Shown here in pieces: positions 10,453-19,514 of a DNA stretch of 64,000 nt. Every line of letters begins with the position of its first letter. Position 1 is the first letter of the stretch. Source of the DNA: Leeia speluncae (lineage in GTDB: Bacteria; Pseudomonadota; Gammaproteobacteria; Burkholderiales; Leeiaceae). A program made the translations under genes and the position numbers. The notes under the pieces were generated by a model. The model worked only from the letters and a program-made list of their open reading frames with translations. It searched no databases and was not told the DNA's origin. The stretch is from the NCBI RefSeq assembly GCF_020564625.1, contig NZ_JAJBZT010000010.1, positions 1-64,000 of the forward strand. Direction: 5' to 3'.

Positions 10453-11478
10453 ATGATTATTGATATCCATGGTCACTATACGACCGCACCAAAAGCACTA
10501 GAAGAGTGGCGTAAGAAGCAAGTTGATAACTTAGCGACGCCAGAATTAGGCCCAAAAGCTTCTGAACTAAAAATTAGTGATGATGAGCTTCGCGAAAGTA
10601 TTGAAACAAACCAGCTTCGTTTAATGAAGGAGCGCGGTGCAGATCTGACTGTATTTAGCCCGCGTGCGAGCTTTATGGCGCATCACATTGGTGATTTTCA
10701 AGTTAGCTCGACTTGGTCTGCGATTTGTAATGAGCTTTGCTACCGGGTGGCGGAATTATTCCCAGAGAACTTTATTGGTGCTGCCATGCTGCCGCAAAGC
10801 CCGGGAGTAGATCCAGCAAGTGTTATTCCAGAACTAGACAAGTGTATTAAAGACTATGGTTTTGTGGCGATTAACTTAAATCCAGATCCATCTGGTGGCC
10901 ACTGGAATAGCCCGCCACTGTCTGACAAACATTGGTATCCCGTGTATGAAAAAATGGTGGAGTACGATATTCCCGCCATGATTCATGTATCTACCAGTTG
11001 TAATTGCGCCTTCCATACAACGGGCGCGCACTACCTGAATGCTGATACCACCGCATTTATGCAGTGTTTGACTTCCCGTTTGTTTGAAGATTTCCCGACA
11101 TTAAAGTTTGTGATTCCACATGGTGGTGGCGCGGTGCCTTACCACTGGGGCCGTTTCCGTGGTTTGGCGCAAGAAATGAAATTGCCAACGCTGGATAAAC
11201 ACCTGTTGGAAAACATTTACTTTGATACCTGCGTGTATCACCAACCAGGTATTGACCTGCTGACCCATGTGATTCCGGTGAAGAACGTGCTATTTGCTTC
11301 CGAGATGATTGGTGCGGTTCGAGGTATTGACCCTGAAACAGGTCATTACTATGACGATACCAAGCGCTATATCGAGGCTTCTAACTTATCTGCAGAAGAC
11401 AAGGCAATGGTCTACGAGGGGAATGCACGACGTGTGTACCCATTGTTAGATAAAAAACTGAAATCACAAGGTAGATAA
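10453..11478 (+). CDS. ligJ: 4-oxalomesaconate hydratase, LigJ type
   Basis: Amidohydrolase-superfamily enzyme of 341 residues that adds water to 4-oxalomesaconate to give 4-carboxy-4-hydroxy-2-oxoadipate. Residues equivalent to the Zn ligands of Sphingobium LigJ are all present at the same numbers: His6 and His8 (IDIHGHYT), His178 (AMIHVS) and Glu284 (FASEMIG); the proposed base His223 is in IPHGGG. P. putida uses an unrelated PIG-L-type enzyme (GalB) for this step, so the cluster mixes pathway versions. Only 2 nt separate it from galA, which argues for translational coupling. Confidence 0.92.
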   Translation: MIIDIHGHYTTAPKALEEWRKKQVDNLATPELGPKASELKISDDELRESIETNQLRLMKERGADLTVFSPRASFMAHHIGDFQVSSTWSAICNELCYRVAELFPENFIGAAMLPQSPGVDPASVIPELDKCIKDYGFVAINLNPDPSGGHWNSPPLSDKHWYPVYEKMVEYDIPAMIHVSTSCNCAFHTTGAHYLNADTTAFMQCLTSRLFEDFPTLKFVIPHGGGAVPYHWGRFRGLAQEMKLPTLDKHLLENIYFDTCVYHQPGIDLLTHVIPVKNVLFASEMIGAVRGIDPETGHYYDDTKRYIEASNLSAEDKAMVYEGNARRVYPLLDKKLKSQGR

Positions 11479-11487
11479 GGAATCATC

Positions 11488-12180
11488 ATGAGTGCATTTA
11501 ACGAGCTAGGCGTGGTCTACCGCCAAATTGAACGGGCAGATAAAGAAGCCGTGGCTGCTTTGTCTCGATTTGGTGTGGCGACAATTCATGAGGCAATGGG
11601 TCGTGTTGGACTGATGAAGTCTTATATGCGTCCTGTGTACAATGGCGCCAAATTTTGTGGTACAGCAGTGACTATTTTGTTGCAGCCGGGAGATAACTGG
11701 ATGATGCACGTTGCTGCAGAACAGTTGCAACCGGGCGATGTAGCGATTGCCGCGTGTACAACCGATAATACCGATGGCTTTTTTGGCGATTTGCTAGCAA
11801 CCAGCTTTCAATCTCGAGGTGCGGTTGGTTTAGTAATTGATGGCGGTGTGCGCGATGTAGACGAGTTGGAGAAAATGAATTTCCCCGTCTTTAGCAAAGC
11901 CGTGAATGCGAAGGGTACTGTAAAGGCAACCTTGGGTTCAGTGAATATCCCTGTGGTTTGTGCTGGCGCTGTGGTCAACCCGGGTGATGTGGTGATTGGT
12001 GACGCAGATGGGGTAGTTGTGGTACCTGCCGCTAAGGCCATGGAAGTTGCCCAAGCGGCGGAAAAGCGTGAAAACCTAGAAACTGAAAAACGAGCAATCT
12101 TAGCGAGTGGCACACTGGGGCTTGACCTTTATAAAATGCGCGAACCACTTGCTAAACAAGGTCTAAGATACATTGATTAA
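11488..12180 (+). CDS. galC: 4-carboxy-4-hydroxy-2-oxoadipate aldolase
   Basis: Class II, RraA-fold aldolase of 230 residues. It cleaves 4-carboxy-4-hydroxy-2-oxoadipate to pyruvate and oxaloacetate, the last step of gallate catabolism; it is the LigK/GalC/ProA type. Visible family motifs are [12 protein letters not shown] (metal-binding Asp after the Arg) and [13 protein letters not shown]. Length matches the family (about 227-238). It lies 9 nt after ligJ and its stop codon touches the ATG of the next gene. RraA itself is shorter (about 160 residues) and lacks this context. Confidence 0.92.
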   Translation: MSAFNELGVVYRQIERADKEAVAALSRFGVATIHEAMGRVGLMKSYMRPVYNGAKFCGTAVTILLQPGDNWMMHVAAEQLQPGDVAIAACTTDNTDGFFGDLLATSFQSRGAVGLVIDGGVRDVDELEKMNFPVFSKAVNAKGTVKATLGSVNIPVVCAGAVVNPGDVVIGDADGVVVVPAAKAMEVAQAAEKRENLETEKRAILASGTLGLDLYKMREPLAKQGLRYID

Positions 12181-13578
12181 ATGAGTGAACCTGTAGTTAC
12201 CCGATCTAACCCGCACCAGAACATGATTATGTATCTGGTAGCGGGTGCTTTTTTTATGGAAAACCTAGACGCCACCGTACTGGTGACGGCGATTCCCGCC
12301 ATGGCAAAAGCTTTTCATGTCACTGCGTTTGATATGAATATTGGTATTACGGCTTATCTGGTGGTGCTTACTTTATTGATTCCTGCGAGTGGCTGGATTG
12401 CAGATCGCTTTGGCACTAGACGTGTCTTTTTTACTTCTATTGGTTTATTTACGCTCGCTTCTGCCTGTTGTGCGATGGCACCTTCATTAACGTGGTTTGC
12501 GATTTTTCGCGGACTGCAAGGTGCGGCTGGCGCATTGATGGTGCCTGTTGGGCGGTTGGCGGTATTAAAAAACACTCCAAAAGAACAATTATTGCGGGCA
12601 ACCGCCATGATTACTTGGCCTGGTTTAGTTGCACCGGTCATTGGCCCGCCTTTAGGCGGCTTGATTGTGCAATATATCCATTGGGAGTGGATTTTTTATC
12701 TCAATATTCCGCTTGGTATTGTCTTTATTTGTTTAATCTTTCGATTTTTCCCAGATACCCACACACCACATGAAAAGGGGTTTGATCTCTCCGGATTTTT
12801 GCTTTCCTGTGGATTTAATGTAGGGCTAATTTATAGTTTAGATGCAATTGCTGAGTTATCGCATTGGCCGACAGCAATTGCTTCTGTCTTGCTAACCGCT
12901 TGGTTTTTGTGGGCGTTTATTCGGCATTGTCAGAACAAAACGCATGCCATCATTAATTGGCAAATTCTACAGCATCCAACCTATCGCTTAGTGGTAACGG
13001 GCGGGACATTATTTAGAATCTCGCTAAACGCTGCGCCATTTTTATTTCCACTGATCTTGCAATTAGGGATGGGGATTTCGCCATTCCAGTCTGGCTTACT
13101 GATGCTAGTCATGTTTGGCGGAAACTTGTTAATGAAATCTCTCATCCGTGTGCTAGTCAGAAAGTTTGGTTTTCGCCCCTTACTACTTGGTGGGGTGGCC
13201 GTCAGCATTGGCATTTATCAGTTAATGGCATGGATTGGTGTAAATGCTTCAATGGCGGTCATTGTGCTGATTTTATTTGGCTATGGTATTTCACGATCGG
13301 TTGGCTATACCGTGTTAAGTACCTTGGCTTTTTCCGACGTAGATGATCACCACATGACGGATGCGAACACCTTACTCAATATGCTGCTTCGATTATCGAA
13401 TGGGGTAGGGGTAGCATTTACTGCGCTGGTATTAAAATTATCTGTTTTTGCACACCCTAATGGTGGCCACTTATTTGCCTACCAAATGGCATTAGTTGCA
13501 CTTTCTTTACTAGGTGTTTTCGCGCTAGTCTTGTTACGGAAGGTAGATAAAACGGCAGGGGAAGGGATTGTGGTCTAA
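12181..13578 (+). CDS. MFS transporter, DHA2 (HsrA/MdtD-like)
   Basis: Drug:H+ antiporter-2 type permease of 465 residues, 13-14 helices. It has the loop motif GWIADRFGTRRVFF and the DHA2 antiporter signature near AMITWPGLVAPVIGPPLGG. The ATG directly follows the galC stop (TAA then ATG), so it is translationally coupled to the gallate operon. A role in exporting gallate, a toxic intermediate or another phenolic is inferred only from that coupling. Ends convergent to the NRPS gene. Confidence 0.85.
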   Translation: MSEPVVTRSNPHQNMIMYLVAGAFFMENLDATVLVTAIPAMAKAFHVTAFDMNIGITAYLVVLTLLIPASGWIADRFGTRRVFFTSIGLFTLASACCAMAPSLTWFAIFRGLQGAAGALMVPVGRLAVLKNTPKEQLLRATAMITWPGLVAPVIGPPLGGLIVQYIHWEWIFYLNIPLGIVFICLIFRFFPDTHTPHEKGFDLSGFLLSCGFNVGLIYSLDAIAELSHWPTAIASVLLTAWFLWAFIRHCQNKTHAIINWQILQHPTYRLVVTGGTLFRISLNAAPFLFPLILQLGMGISPFQSGLLMLVMFGGNLLMKSLIRVLVRKFGFRPLLLGGVAVSIGIYQLMAWIGVNASMAVIVLILFGYGISRSVGYTVLSTLAFSDVDDHHMTDANTLLNMLLRLSNGVGVAFTALVLKLSVFAHPNGGHLFAYQMALVALSLLGVFALVLLRKVDKTAGEGIVV

Positions 13579-13606
13579 AGAGAATAATGCGACATCTTTA
13601 GACCAC
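13570..13606. terminator. Hairpin between convergent MFS and NRPS genes
   Basis: A 12-bp perfect inverted repeat (13570-13581 with 13595-13606, loop 13 nt) overlaps the MFS stop codon. There is no T-run on either side, so it may stop both genes only weakly or act on mRNA ends. Confidence 0.45.
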
Positions 13607-13624
13607 CTACTTAGATCAATTAGC

Positions 13625-16600
13625 CTATTTTTCGGTGCGAGGTAACCAAGGTGAGGTTGGTGTTCCCATCCAGCGACTATTGGCTGGTAAGGTTTCCCCT
13701 TTCATTACTAAGCTTAATGGGCCTAAAACAACATCATTACCCACTTTTGCATCGTACAAGATGGTACCTCTAGGGTGCACGGTTGTCCCCTTACCAATAT
13801 GCACGTTGCCAATTTTCATAATACGGTCTTCAAATAAATGCGTTTGCGGGCCGGTTAAAGCATTCATTTCAACGTTATCGCCAATATATGCACAATCAAA
13901 TTCAGTGATGTCCGTTGTGTCTAGATAGGTCCCTTTTCCAATTTTCGCGCCCATTAATCTTAATGCCCAAGGCAAAAATGGCGTGCCCCGAAGGAAGTTC
14001 ACAAAATTCGGTACGGCAATCGATTCGTACAAGTTAGTGACAGCTTCACTGGTCCAGACAAACATGGTCCACATTGGTGCTGCTTTGGGTTCGTAGCGAC
14101 CAATAAATAGCCACTTCAATACCCAAATAATGACAAAGCACAACGCCCCATATAACGCACCATCTATCGCCAAATGCGTACATAGTTTTACCCACGCTTC
14201 TTCTTCTACAATCGGAAGAAGATCTAACACGATCAGATATCCGGCACAGATCGTTAAGGCTTGCGGAAGCACAATCCTTGCTGCTTCGATAATGCCCCTA
14301 CCCACACGACGTTTCCAAGAAGGGGAGAAGGTTAGTTCATCTGAAAAACCAAATAGTGACTCTCTTGCCGGTAACCGTAGAGAAGGAGAGCCCATCCAAG
14401 TATCCCCAGGACGAATAGCTTGTTGATTTGGAATGGTAGATTGCACACCAATTAATACTTCAGGGGGCAATACCGTTCCATCAGGGATATATGCACCATT
14501 ACCTACAAACGTTCTATCCCCAACTACCGTGTGATTGATGCTCATCCAGCCCGCATTAATTTCATCATCACCCAGCATTACTGCATCAGCAATGAAGGCA
14601 TCTTTGCCCAGTGTAAGCATATCTGGCACAACGCCCATGGCTGTAGAAACCTCTGTTCCTTTGCCAATTTTCGCGCCAAGTAGACGATACCAAGTCGGCG
14701 CATACAGCGTGGCATAAATACCATGCAACACAAATAGACTTGCCTCTTGAATCTGGTTAGTTAACCATTTGCGGTAATAAAGCGAGCCATGCACCGGCCA
14801 GCTAGAGGGGGATAATCTCGGAAGCACTGTCCAGCGAATCGCCGATGAAACCAAGGCGGTAATCACCACCAGCAGCAAACAAGCAGGAATAGACACTAAA
14901 AAGTAGATAATTCCCACCCAAATTGGTGAGCTTAGTTGCTCTTGAATATGTAACCACTGAAAGTCAATCCAATCGACCAACACAAAGGTTGGGAAAATAG
15001 GAATAAAAAAGACGACTGCCATTAGTAGCGCACCTAAAATGTAGAAAAGGTGTCTTAGTAGATGGTCTTTTTGCTGCGCTAATGGTCGTTTAGGATAGGT
15101 CGACATATCTACTGCGCCTACCAATTTTGCAGGTGCGCCTTGATAGCGCTGTTTGGCTTGTAATGTTTCCCCAGATGGCACGGCAGATAAGCCTTCTACA
15201 TGGCAAAGCGTTTCTAACTTGGTATTCGTACTCAAAACCGCGTAAGAGCCAATATAGGACGATTCGGCTAGGTGAATCGTGCCAACCTCTAGTTCACCAT
15301 TTTCAATATGCGCATTTTCTAGGTTGACCGATGACCCAATACTGACCTTATCTTCTATTGTTAGCAGACTGGGCGCACGAATCGTGACAGAACCAATCAC
15401 CACTTGCTCACCAATTTTTGCGCCCATTGCTCGTAGATAAAGGGGGTAGAGTGATGAACCAGAAATTAAGTGAACAGGGATAACTTCGGTGAGTCGATTT
15501 GATAACCACCATCTGAAATATCCAATCCCCCAAAGCGGGTATTTGCCGGGTTTTAGATGTCCCTGTAAGGCACGAACACCTAATACAGGAAGAATAAAAC
15601 TGAGTATGACGCCTAGTAAAAAGACTCCCACGGAGATCAGCATCGCATTGACCATGCTGTCACCTTCATCACCAGTGAGCATGTGATAGGTCACAAAGGG
15701 GGCTAACCAACTTAATATCCGGAAAGCCACCAGTACCGGAATCGCCACTAACTGTGCTACCCCGCAACGTAACCTTCTCCACGTGCTATTAAAAAGATTA
15801 GGTGCTTTTGTCGTGATGCTTTGCTTTTGGTTGTGTAGCGCGACAAGATGCATTTTTTCTGCAATTTTGCCGATGCTACGCAATTGGTAAATATCTTGAA
15901 CGGTGATGGTTTCAAAAAGAGGATGTGCGCGTAACTCTGACACCATTCTTGCCGCTAAAAGCGAATGCCCACCCATATCATCAAAAAAATCAGCTGATAA
16001 TCGAATAGGATGGCCCGGAAATAGCTTTTTGAGGGTGTCGAAAATAACCTGTTCAGTTTCATTCTGTGGCTGGTCTTCATCTTCGGATAATAATCCGCTC
16101 AGCGTAATTTCTTTGGCTTTTAAAACTTTGCGATCGATTTTTCCAGAAGTCAGGCGCGGTACTTCTGCTAGATACTCATAAAAAGCAGGCACCATATAGA
16201 CAGGTAAGCGTTGCTTTAAATGCTGCCGGAGTTCACTAATGCTAGGTGGCGTATCTTCTTCCGATGCGATAAAGGCAACTAGTTGATCCATGCCGTTGAT
16301 GGCTTTTAAAATTACTGCTGCTGTGCCAATGCCCGGAATATCACAAAGTGCGGCTTCAATTTCACCTAATTCAACACGAAATCCACGGATTTTGATTTGA
16401 TCATCCGCGCGACCTAAACACTGCACCGAGCCATCTTCATTAATAATGGCTAAATCCCCGGTTTTATAGAGTCTTTCTTCATCTGGTCTAGTCGCATACG
16501 GATTACGAATAAACTTTTCAGCCGTTAAGTCTGCTCTGCCTAGATAGCCATCAGATACCCCTGGGCCAAAAATACAGAGTTCGCCGGTTTGACCTGCAGG

Positions 16601-17623
16601 CAAGGCTTCGCCTTGTTCATTCATGACTAATAAGCCATAGTTTGGCAACGGTGTACCAATAGTGACAGGTTGTCCTTTTACCAAACTTGCCAAGCTAGCA
16701 GAGACAGTCGCCTCAGTTGGCCCATAAGTATTAAACATTTGACGATTTGGCGTCCACCAGCGCTCCACCACCGACTCTGGGCACATTTCGCCACCCAAAT
16801 TAATGAGGCGAAGGTTAGGTACATCTTCAGCAAATAAAGCAAGCAGGGTAGGGACTGCGTGTAAAACGGTGATTTGATTTTCGCGTAGCGCAGTAGGTAG
16901 TGCTTGAGGATCTGCAATCAGCGACTTAGGCGCAATCCACAGCGTGGCACCGACTAAATAGCTAATCCAAATTTCTTCGAAGGACATATCAAAAGCAACA
17001 GAAAAGCCCTGATAGACTTTGTCTCCTTCTGTAATGCCTAGCTGATGGTTTTCGGAGCGGAGAAAGTGAGAAATACTCCCTTGGTTGATGCAAATCCCTT
17101 TCGGTTTACCTGTCGAACCAGAGGTATAAATCACGTAAGCAGGCATGGTATGTGTATGCCCGCAACGCTTTAATAATGGAGGATGACTATTTTCACATAG
17201 GGCTTGATAAGACCAAGCGGGGATTTGTGTGCCTGCTGGCAATTCAAAGTCTGTGATAATCCCCACTGCTTTTGCGTCATCAATGCAAATCTCTACCCGA
17301 TCGGCGGGTAAATCTGCGTCCATCGGTAACCAAGCTGCCCCGGCTTTTGCAATGCCTAATTGTGCGACTAATAATGAAATTCCCCGATGCATCCATAAGC
17401 CAACCATGGCACCAGAAACCACTCCGCGTTGGATGAGGTGATGCGCGACGATATCTGCTTTTGCATTGAGTTCTGCGTAAGTAAGCGATTCATTTTCAAA
17501 AATCAGCGCAGTTTTGTTTGGTAAACGTTTCGCCGTCGCTTCAAATAAATCTGGCAGCGTTTCATTTTTGAGTAGCTCAGGCAGGTAAGGGCCCTGGAGC
17601 AAGGTGTATTCAGATTTAGTCAC
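13625..17623 (-). CDS. Single-module NRPS, poly-lysine-synthetase (Pls) architecture
   Basis: Membrane-bound synthetase of 1332 residues. Adenylation domain 1-500 (TSGSTGKPKG at 167-176, FDMSFEE at 211-217, GPTE at 301-304, A10 Lys495); PCP about 525-595 with phosphopantetheine Ser554 in GGHSLL; then six predicted membrane helices in three pairs separating three left-handed-beta-helix (hexapeptide) blocks, each with a copy of LGAKIG/MGAKIG. This is the TIGR02353-type NRPS terminal region, and the order and length match epsilon-poly-L-lysine synthetase Pls (about 1319). There is no normal condensation, thioesterase or second module. Predicted substrate-pocket residues are D212, M213, E216, H255, I274, L276, T299, V307, S308; Glu at the third position is shared with Lys- and Orn-type pockets, so a basic amino acid is my inference. 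GTG start, weak Shine-Dalgarno. No PPTase or MbtH nearby. Confidence 0.85.
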   Translation of the reverse strand: MTKSEYTLLQGPYLPELLKNETLPDLFEATAKRLPNKTALIFENESLTYAELNAKADIVAHHLIQRGVVSGAMVGLWMHRGISLLVAQLGIAKAGAAWLPMDADLPADRVEICIDDAKAVGIITDFELPAGTQIPAWSYQALCENSHPPLLKRCGHTHTMPAYVIYTSGSTGKPKGICINQGSISHFLRSENHQLGITEGDKVYQGFSVAFDMSFEEIWISYLVGATLWIAPKSLIADPQALPTALRENQITVLHAVPTLLALFAEDVPNLRLINLGGEMCPESVVERWWTPNRQMFNTYGPTEATVSASLASLVKGQPVTIGTPLPNYGLLVMNEQGEALPAGQTGELCIFGPGVSDGYLGRADLTAEKFIRNPYATRPDEERLYKTGDLAIINEDGSVQCLGRADDQIKIRGFRVELGEIEAALCDIPGIGTAAVILKAINGMDQLVAFIASEEDTPPSISELRQHLKQRLPVYMVPAFYEYLAEVPRLTSGKIDRKVLKAKEITLSGLLSEDEDQPQNETEQVIFDTLKKLFPGHPIRLSADFFDDMGGHSLLAARMVSELRAHPLFETITVQDIYQLRSIGKIAEKMHLVALHNQKQSITTKAPNLFNSTWRRLRCGVAQLVAIPVLVAFRILSWLAPFVTYHMLTGDEGDSMVNAMLISVGVFLLGVILSFILPVLGVRALQGHLKPGKYPLWGIGYFRWWLSNRLTEVIPVHLISGSSLYPLYLRAMGAKIGEQVVIGSVTIRAPSLLTIEDKVSIGSSVNLENAHIENGELEVGTIHLAESSYIGSYAVLSTNTKLETLCHVEGLSAVPSGETLQAKQRYQGAPAKLVGAVDMSTYPKRPLAQQKDHLLRHLFYILGALLMAVVFFIPIFPTFVLVDWIDFQWLHIQEQLSSPIWVGIIYFLVSIPACLLLVVITALVSSAIRWTVLPRLSPSSWPVHGSLYYRKWLTNQIQEASLFVLHGIYATLYAPTWYRLLGAKIGKGTEVSTAMGVVPDMLTLGKDAFIADAVMLGDDEINAGWMSINHTVVGDRTFVGNGAYIPDGTVLPPEVLIGVQSTIPNQQAIRPGDTWMGSPSLRLPARESLFGFSDELTFSPSWKRRVGRGIIEAARIVLPQALTICAGYLIVLDLLPIVEEEAWVKLCTHLAIDGALYGALCFVIIWVLKWLFIGRYEPKAAPMWTMFVWTSEAVTNLYESIAVPNFVNFLRGTPFLPWALRLMGAKIGKGTYLDTTDITEFDCAYIGDNVEMNALTGPQTHLFEDRIMKIGNVHIGKGTTVHPRGTILYDAKVGNDVVLGPLSLVMKGETLPANSRWMGTPTSPWLPRTEK

Positions 17624-17764
17624 GTCTGTTAACTGCTTTCAATTGGAATGATATTGTTTGAGGCTTGCCTATTAGTCTGATTTTTTAGGCTATTTTGGCC
17701 GAAGGTACGGACTATCTATCTGGTGTATTGCCCTACAGGTAGTCATCCCAAACAGTCAAACGTT

Positions 17765-17776
17765 TACAACTTGTTA
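17765..17776. promoter_or_regulatory. Candidate MarR operator, copy 1
   Basis: TACAACTTGTTA, with the dyad ACAA-C-TTGT, lies between the divergent NRPS and marR genes. The same 12 bases recur at 18401-18412 before the ferric-reductase gene. Binding by the neighbouring MarR protein is inferred. Confidence 0.45.
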
Positions 17777-17871
17777 TGTAGTGTTAACGCATGGAGTAAG
17801 AACGAGACGACAACTGATATTTGAATAATTCAATTTGATATGTAGAAATGAGCGATAATAGGACGTATTGA

Positions 17872-18354
17872 ATGTTGGGTTTGGGTGTTTGGAATATGGC
17901 GCAAGAAAAAAAACAAGTAGAGCAGCATGAGTTAGGTGAGCGCTGTATGGACCATATTCATTCCATCATGCACTTGTACCGGTCTAAACAGTATGCGCTA
18001 TTAAAAGACCAAGCTTTCGAACTAAGCCACATGGAATTTAAGGCATTAAATTACTTTTGGTATCATCCAAATACCACGCAAAAAGACCTAGTCAAACATT
18101 CTGGCAGAGATAAATCACAGTTAGCTAGGTTAATCACCGGTCTAAAAGACAAGGGCTTGGTGCTTACGACCACAGACCCAGAAGATCGTCGGGTGGTGAG
18201 GATTTCTTTATCGCCAGAAGGCGAGCAGATTCACGAAGAAGTAAAACAATTAGGCAAATCGCTGTCAATGCAGGCAGTTGCAGGGTTGTCCGTGCAAGAA
18301 TCCCAAACGTTACAGCAGCTGCTATCTAAAATCAGATCTAATTTGACGGACTAA
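17872..18354 (+). CDS. MarR-family transcriptional regulator
   Basis: Winged-helix regulator of 160 residues. The wing region DPEDRRVVRISLSPEG and the recognition helix HSGRDKSQLARLITGLKDKGLV are typical of MarR proteins. The ATG at 17872 has AGGA 8 nt upstream; a second ATG at 17896 gives MAQEKKQ and is possible. The gene lies between the NRPS (divergent) and the SIP gene (128 nt downstream, same strand), and both flanking promoters carry related dyads, so it probably controls all three. Confidence 0.88.
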   Translation: MLGLGVWNMAQEKKQVEQHELGERCMDHIHSIMHLYRSKQYALLKDQAFELSHMEFKALNYFWYHPNTTQKDLVKHSGRDKSQLARLITGLKDKGLVLTTTDPEDRRVVRISLSPEGEQIHEEVKQLGKSLSMQAVAGLSVQESQTLQQLLSKIRSNLTD

Positions 18355-18400
18355 GAACATCCTGTTCGTGTGCTTTCTTTTGTAATGACAAAAATCTAGA

Positions 18401-18412
18401 TACAACTTGTTA
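18401..18412. promoter_or_regulatory. Candidate MarR operator, copy 2
   Basis: Exact second copy of TACAACTTGTTA, 6 nt before the large inverted repeat upstream of the SIP gene. Confidence 0.45.
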
Positions 18413-18417
18413 CAAAC

Positions 18418-18471
18418 TATTAGTTGACTATATCAACAATTAGATTAAAATGTTGATATAGTCAACTAATA
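18418..18471. promoter_or_regulatory. 21-bp perfect inverted repeat over the SIP promoter
   Basis: Arms 18418-18438 and 18451-18471 are exact reverse complements with a 12-nt spacer. Each arm also holds its own TTGA-N5-TCAA dyad, so two protein dimers could bind. A good promoter sits inside: TTGACT (18424-18429), 16 nt, TAAAAT (18446-18451), so binding would block RNA polymerase. As RNA the arms would also form a very stable hairpin 11 nt before the start codon. Confidence 0.65.
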
Positions 18472-18482
18472 AAGGAAAGACC

Positions 18483-19217
18483 ATGTTCTTCACAGGAAAA
18501 CAAAGAGGGATTAATCGTGTTCGTCGTGAAATCGTACTAAGGGATGTGAACGTCGCGGCACTAGATTGGAAGGGACCTAGCTTACTCTACGTGACCTTCA
18601 AAGGTGAGGCGCTGACGACATTCGAATCGGATTCGTTTGATGATCATATCAAGTTCATTTTTACAGATGCATCAGGGCAGCAGTTTAAAAGAGATTACAC
18701 ACCAATTTTGATGAATAAAGCCGCTGGCGAACTGGTGATTGCGTTTGCAGTTCATGCCGGGGGCAAAGCATCGGATTGGGCAACCAGTGCAAAAATTGGC
18801 GACAGTGCCATTATTGCTGGTCCGAAAGGCTCTATGGTGATCCCGATGGATTATGACTGGCATTTCTTAGTGGGGGATGAGTCGTCTTTCCCTGCGATTG
18901 AGAGACGCTTAAAAGAGCTTCCTGCTGGTATGCCTACGAAAGTGTTGTTGAAAATTGAAAATGCGCAATCCAGAGAAGAAATTGCAAAAGAGCATAGCCA
19001 TATTCAGTTTGTGTCAGATAACGCTGGGTTAATAAATGCTTTACAAGCCGCTCACTTGCCAAGTGGCGAGGGTTTTGTCTGGTGCGCTGGTGAATCGAAT
19101 GCAATGAAAAAAGCGAGAGATATTCTGATTCACGAAAAGAATCATCCTAAGTCAGATATGAAAGTAGCTGCTTATTGGAAAGTTGGTGAAGCGGATTTTC
19201 ATGATCGCTTAGTGTAA
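18483..19217 (+). CDS. Siderophore-interacting protein (NAD(P)H:ferric-siderophore reductase)
   Basis: FAD-dependent reductase of 244 residues in the ViuB/YqjH family, expected to reduce Fe(III)-siderophores in the cytoplasm. The N-terminal FAD-binding barrel (about 1-120) has the RDYTP motif (flavin-binding R-x-Y-T/S) and the C-terminal half has the SIP NAD(P)H domain with GDESSFPAIERRL and FVWCAGES. It is somewhat shorter than the usual 250-270. Good Shine-Dalgarno (AAAGGA, 7 nt). Tight control by a MarR protein instead of Fur is suggested by the repeats upstream; I saw no obvious Fur box. Confidence 0.88.
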   Translation: MFFTGKQRGINRVRREIVLRDVNVAALDWKGPSLLYVTFKGEALTTFESDSFDDHIKFIFTDASGQQFKRDYTPILMNKAAGELVIAFAVHAGGKASDWATSAKIGDSAIIAGPKGSMVIPMDYDWHFLVGDESSFPAIERRLKELPAGMPTKVLLKIENAQSREEIAKEHSHIQFVSDNAGLINALQAAHLPSGEGFVWCAGESNAMKKARDILIHEKNHPKSDMKVAAYWKVGEADFHDRLV

Positions 19218-19258
19218 ACAAACATTCGCGGATCTTTCCTATACGACTTTCACTAGAT

Positions 19259-19289
19259 AAGCCTCTTAAATGGGGCTTTTTTTATTTTT
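19259..19289 (+). terminator. Terminator after the SIP gene
   Basis: A 7-bp stem with one G-U pair (19259-19265 with 19272-19278) leads into a run of T. The rest of the 297 nt between the SIP gene and the next start shows nothing else I can name. Confidence 0.8.
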
Positions 19290-19514
19290 AGTGAAATAGT
19301 TTGAGTTGGTATTAGCCATTCATTTGTAAACAAATCGTAAGAAAGTTATAAGGCAACCATAAGATGCCTCGAAAGATGTAAAAAACGCTGTGAATGAATT
19401 GATCCGTATTAAATAGCCCAGTAGGCTACAACGAATGATTCGATAGTCTGATTAAAAAAGCGTTGAAAATGTATTTTCAAAAATGAAATGCGTTTTCTGC
19501 TAAAGAGAGAAAGT

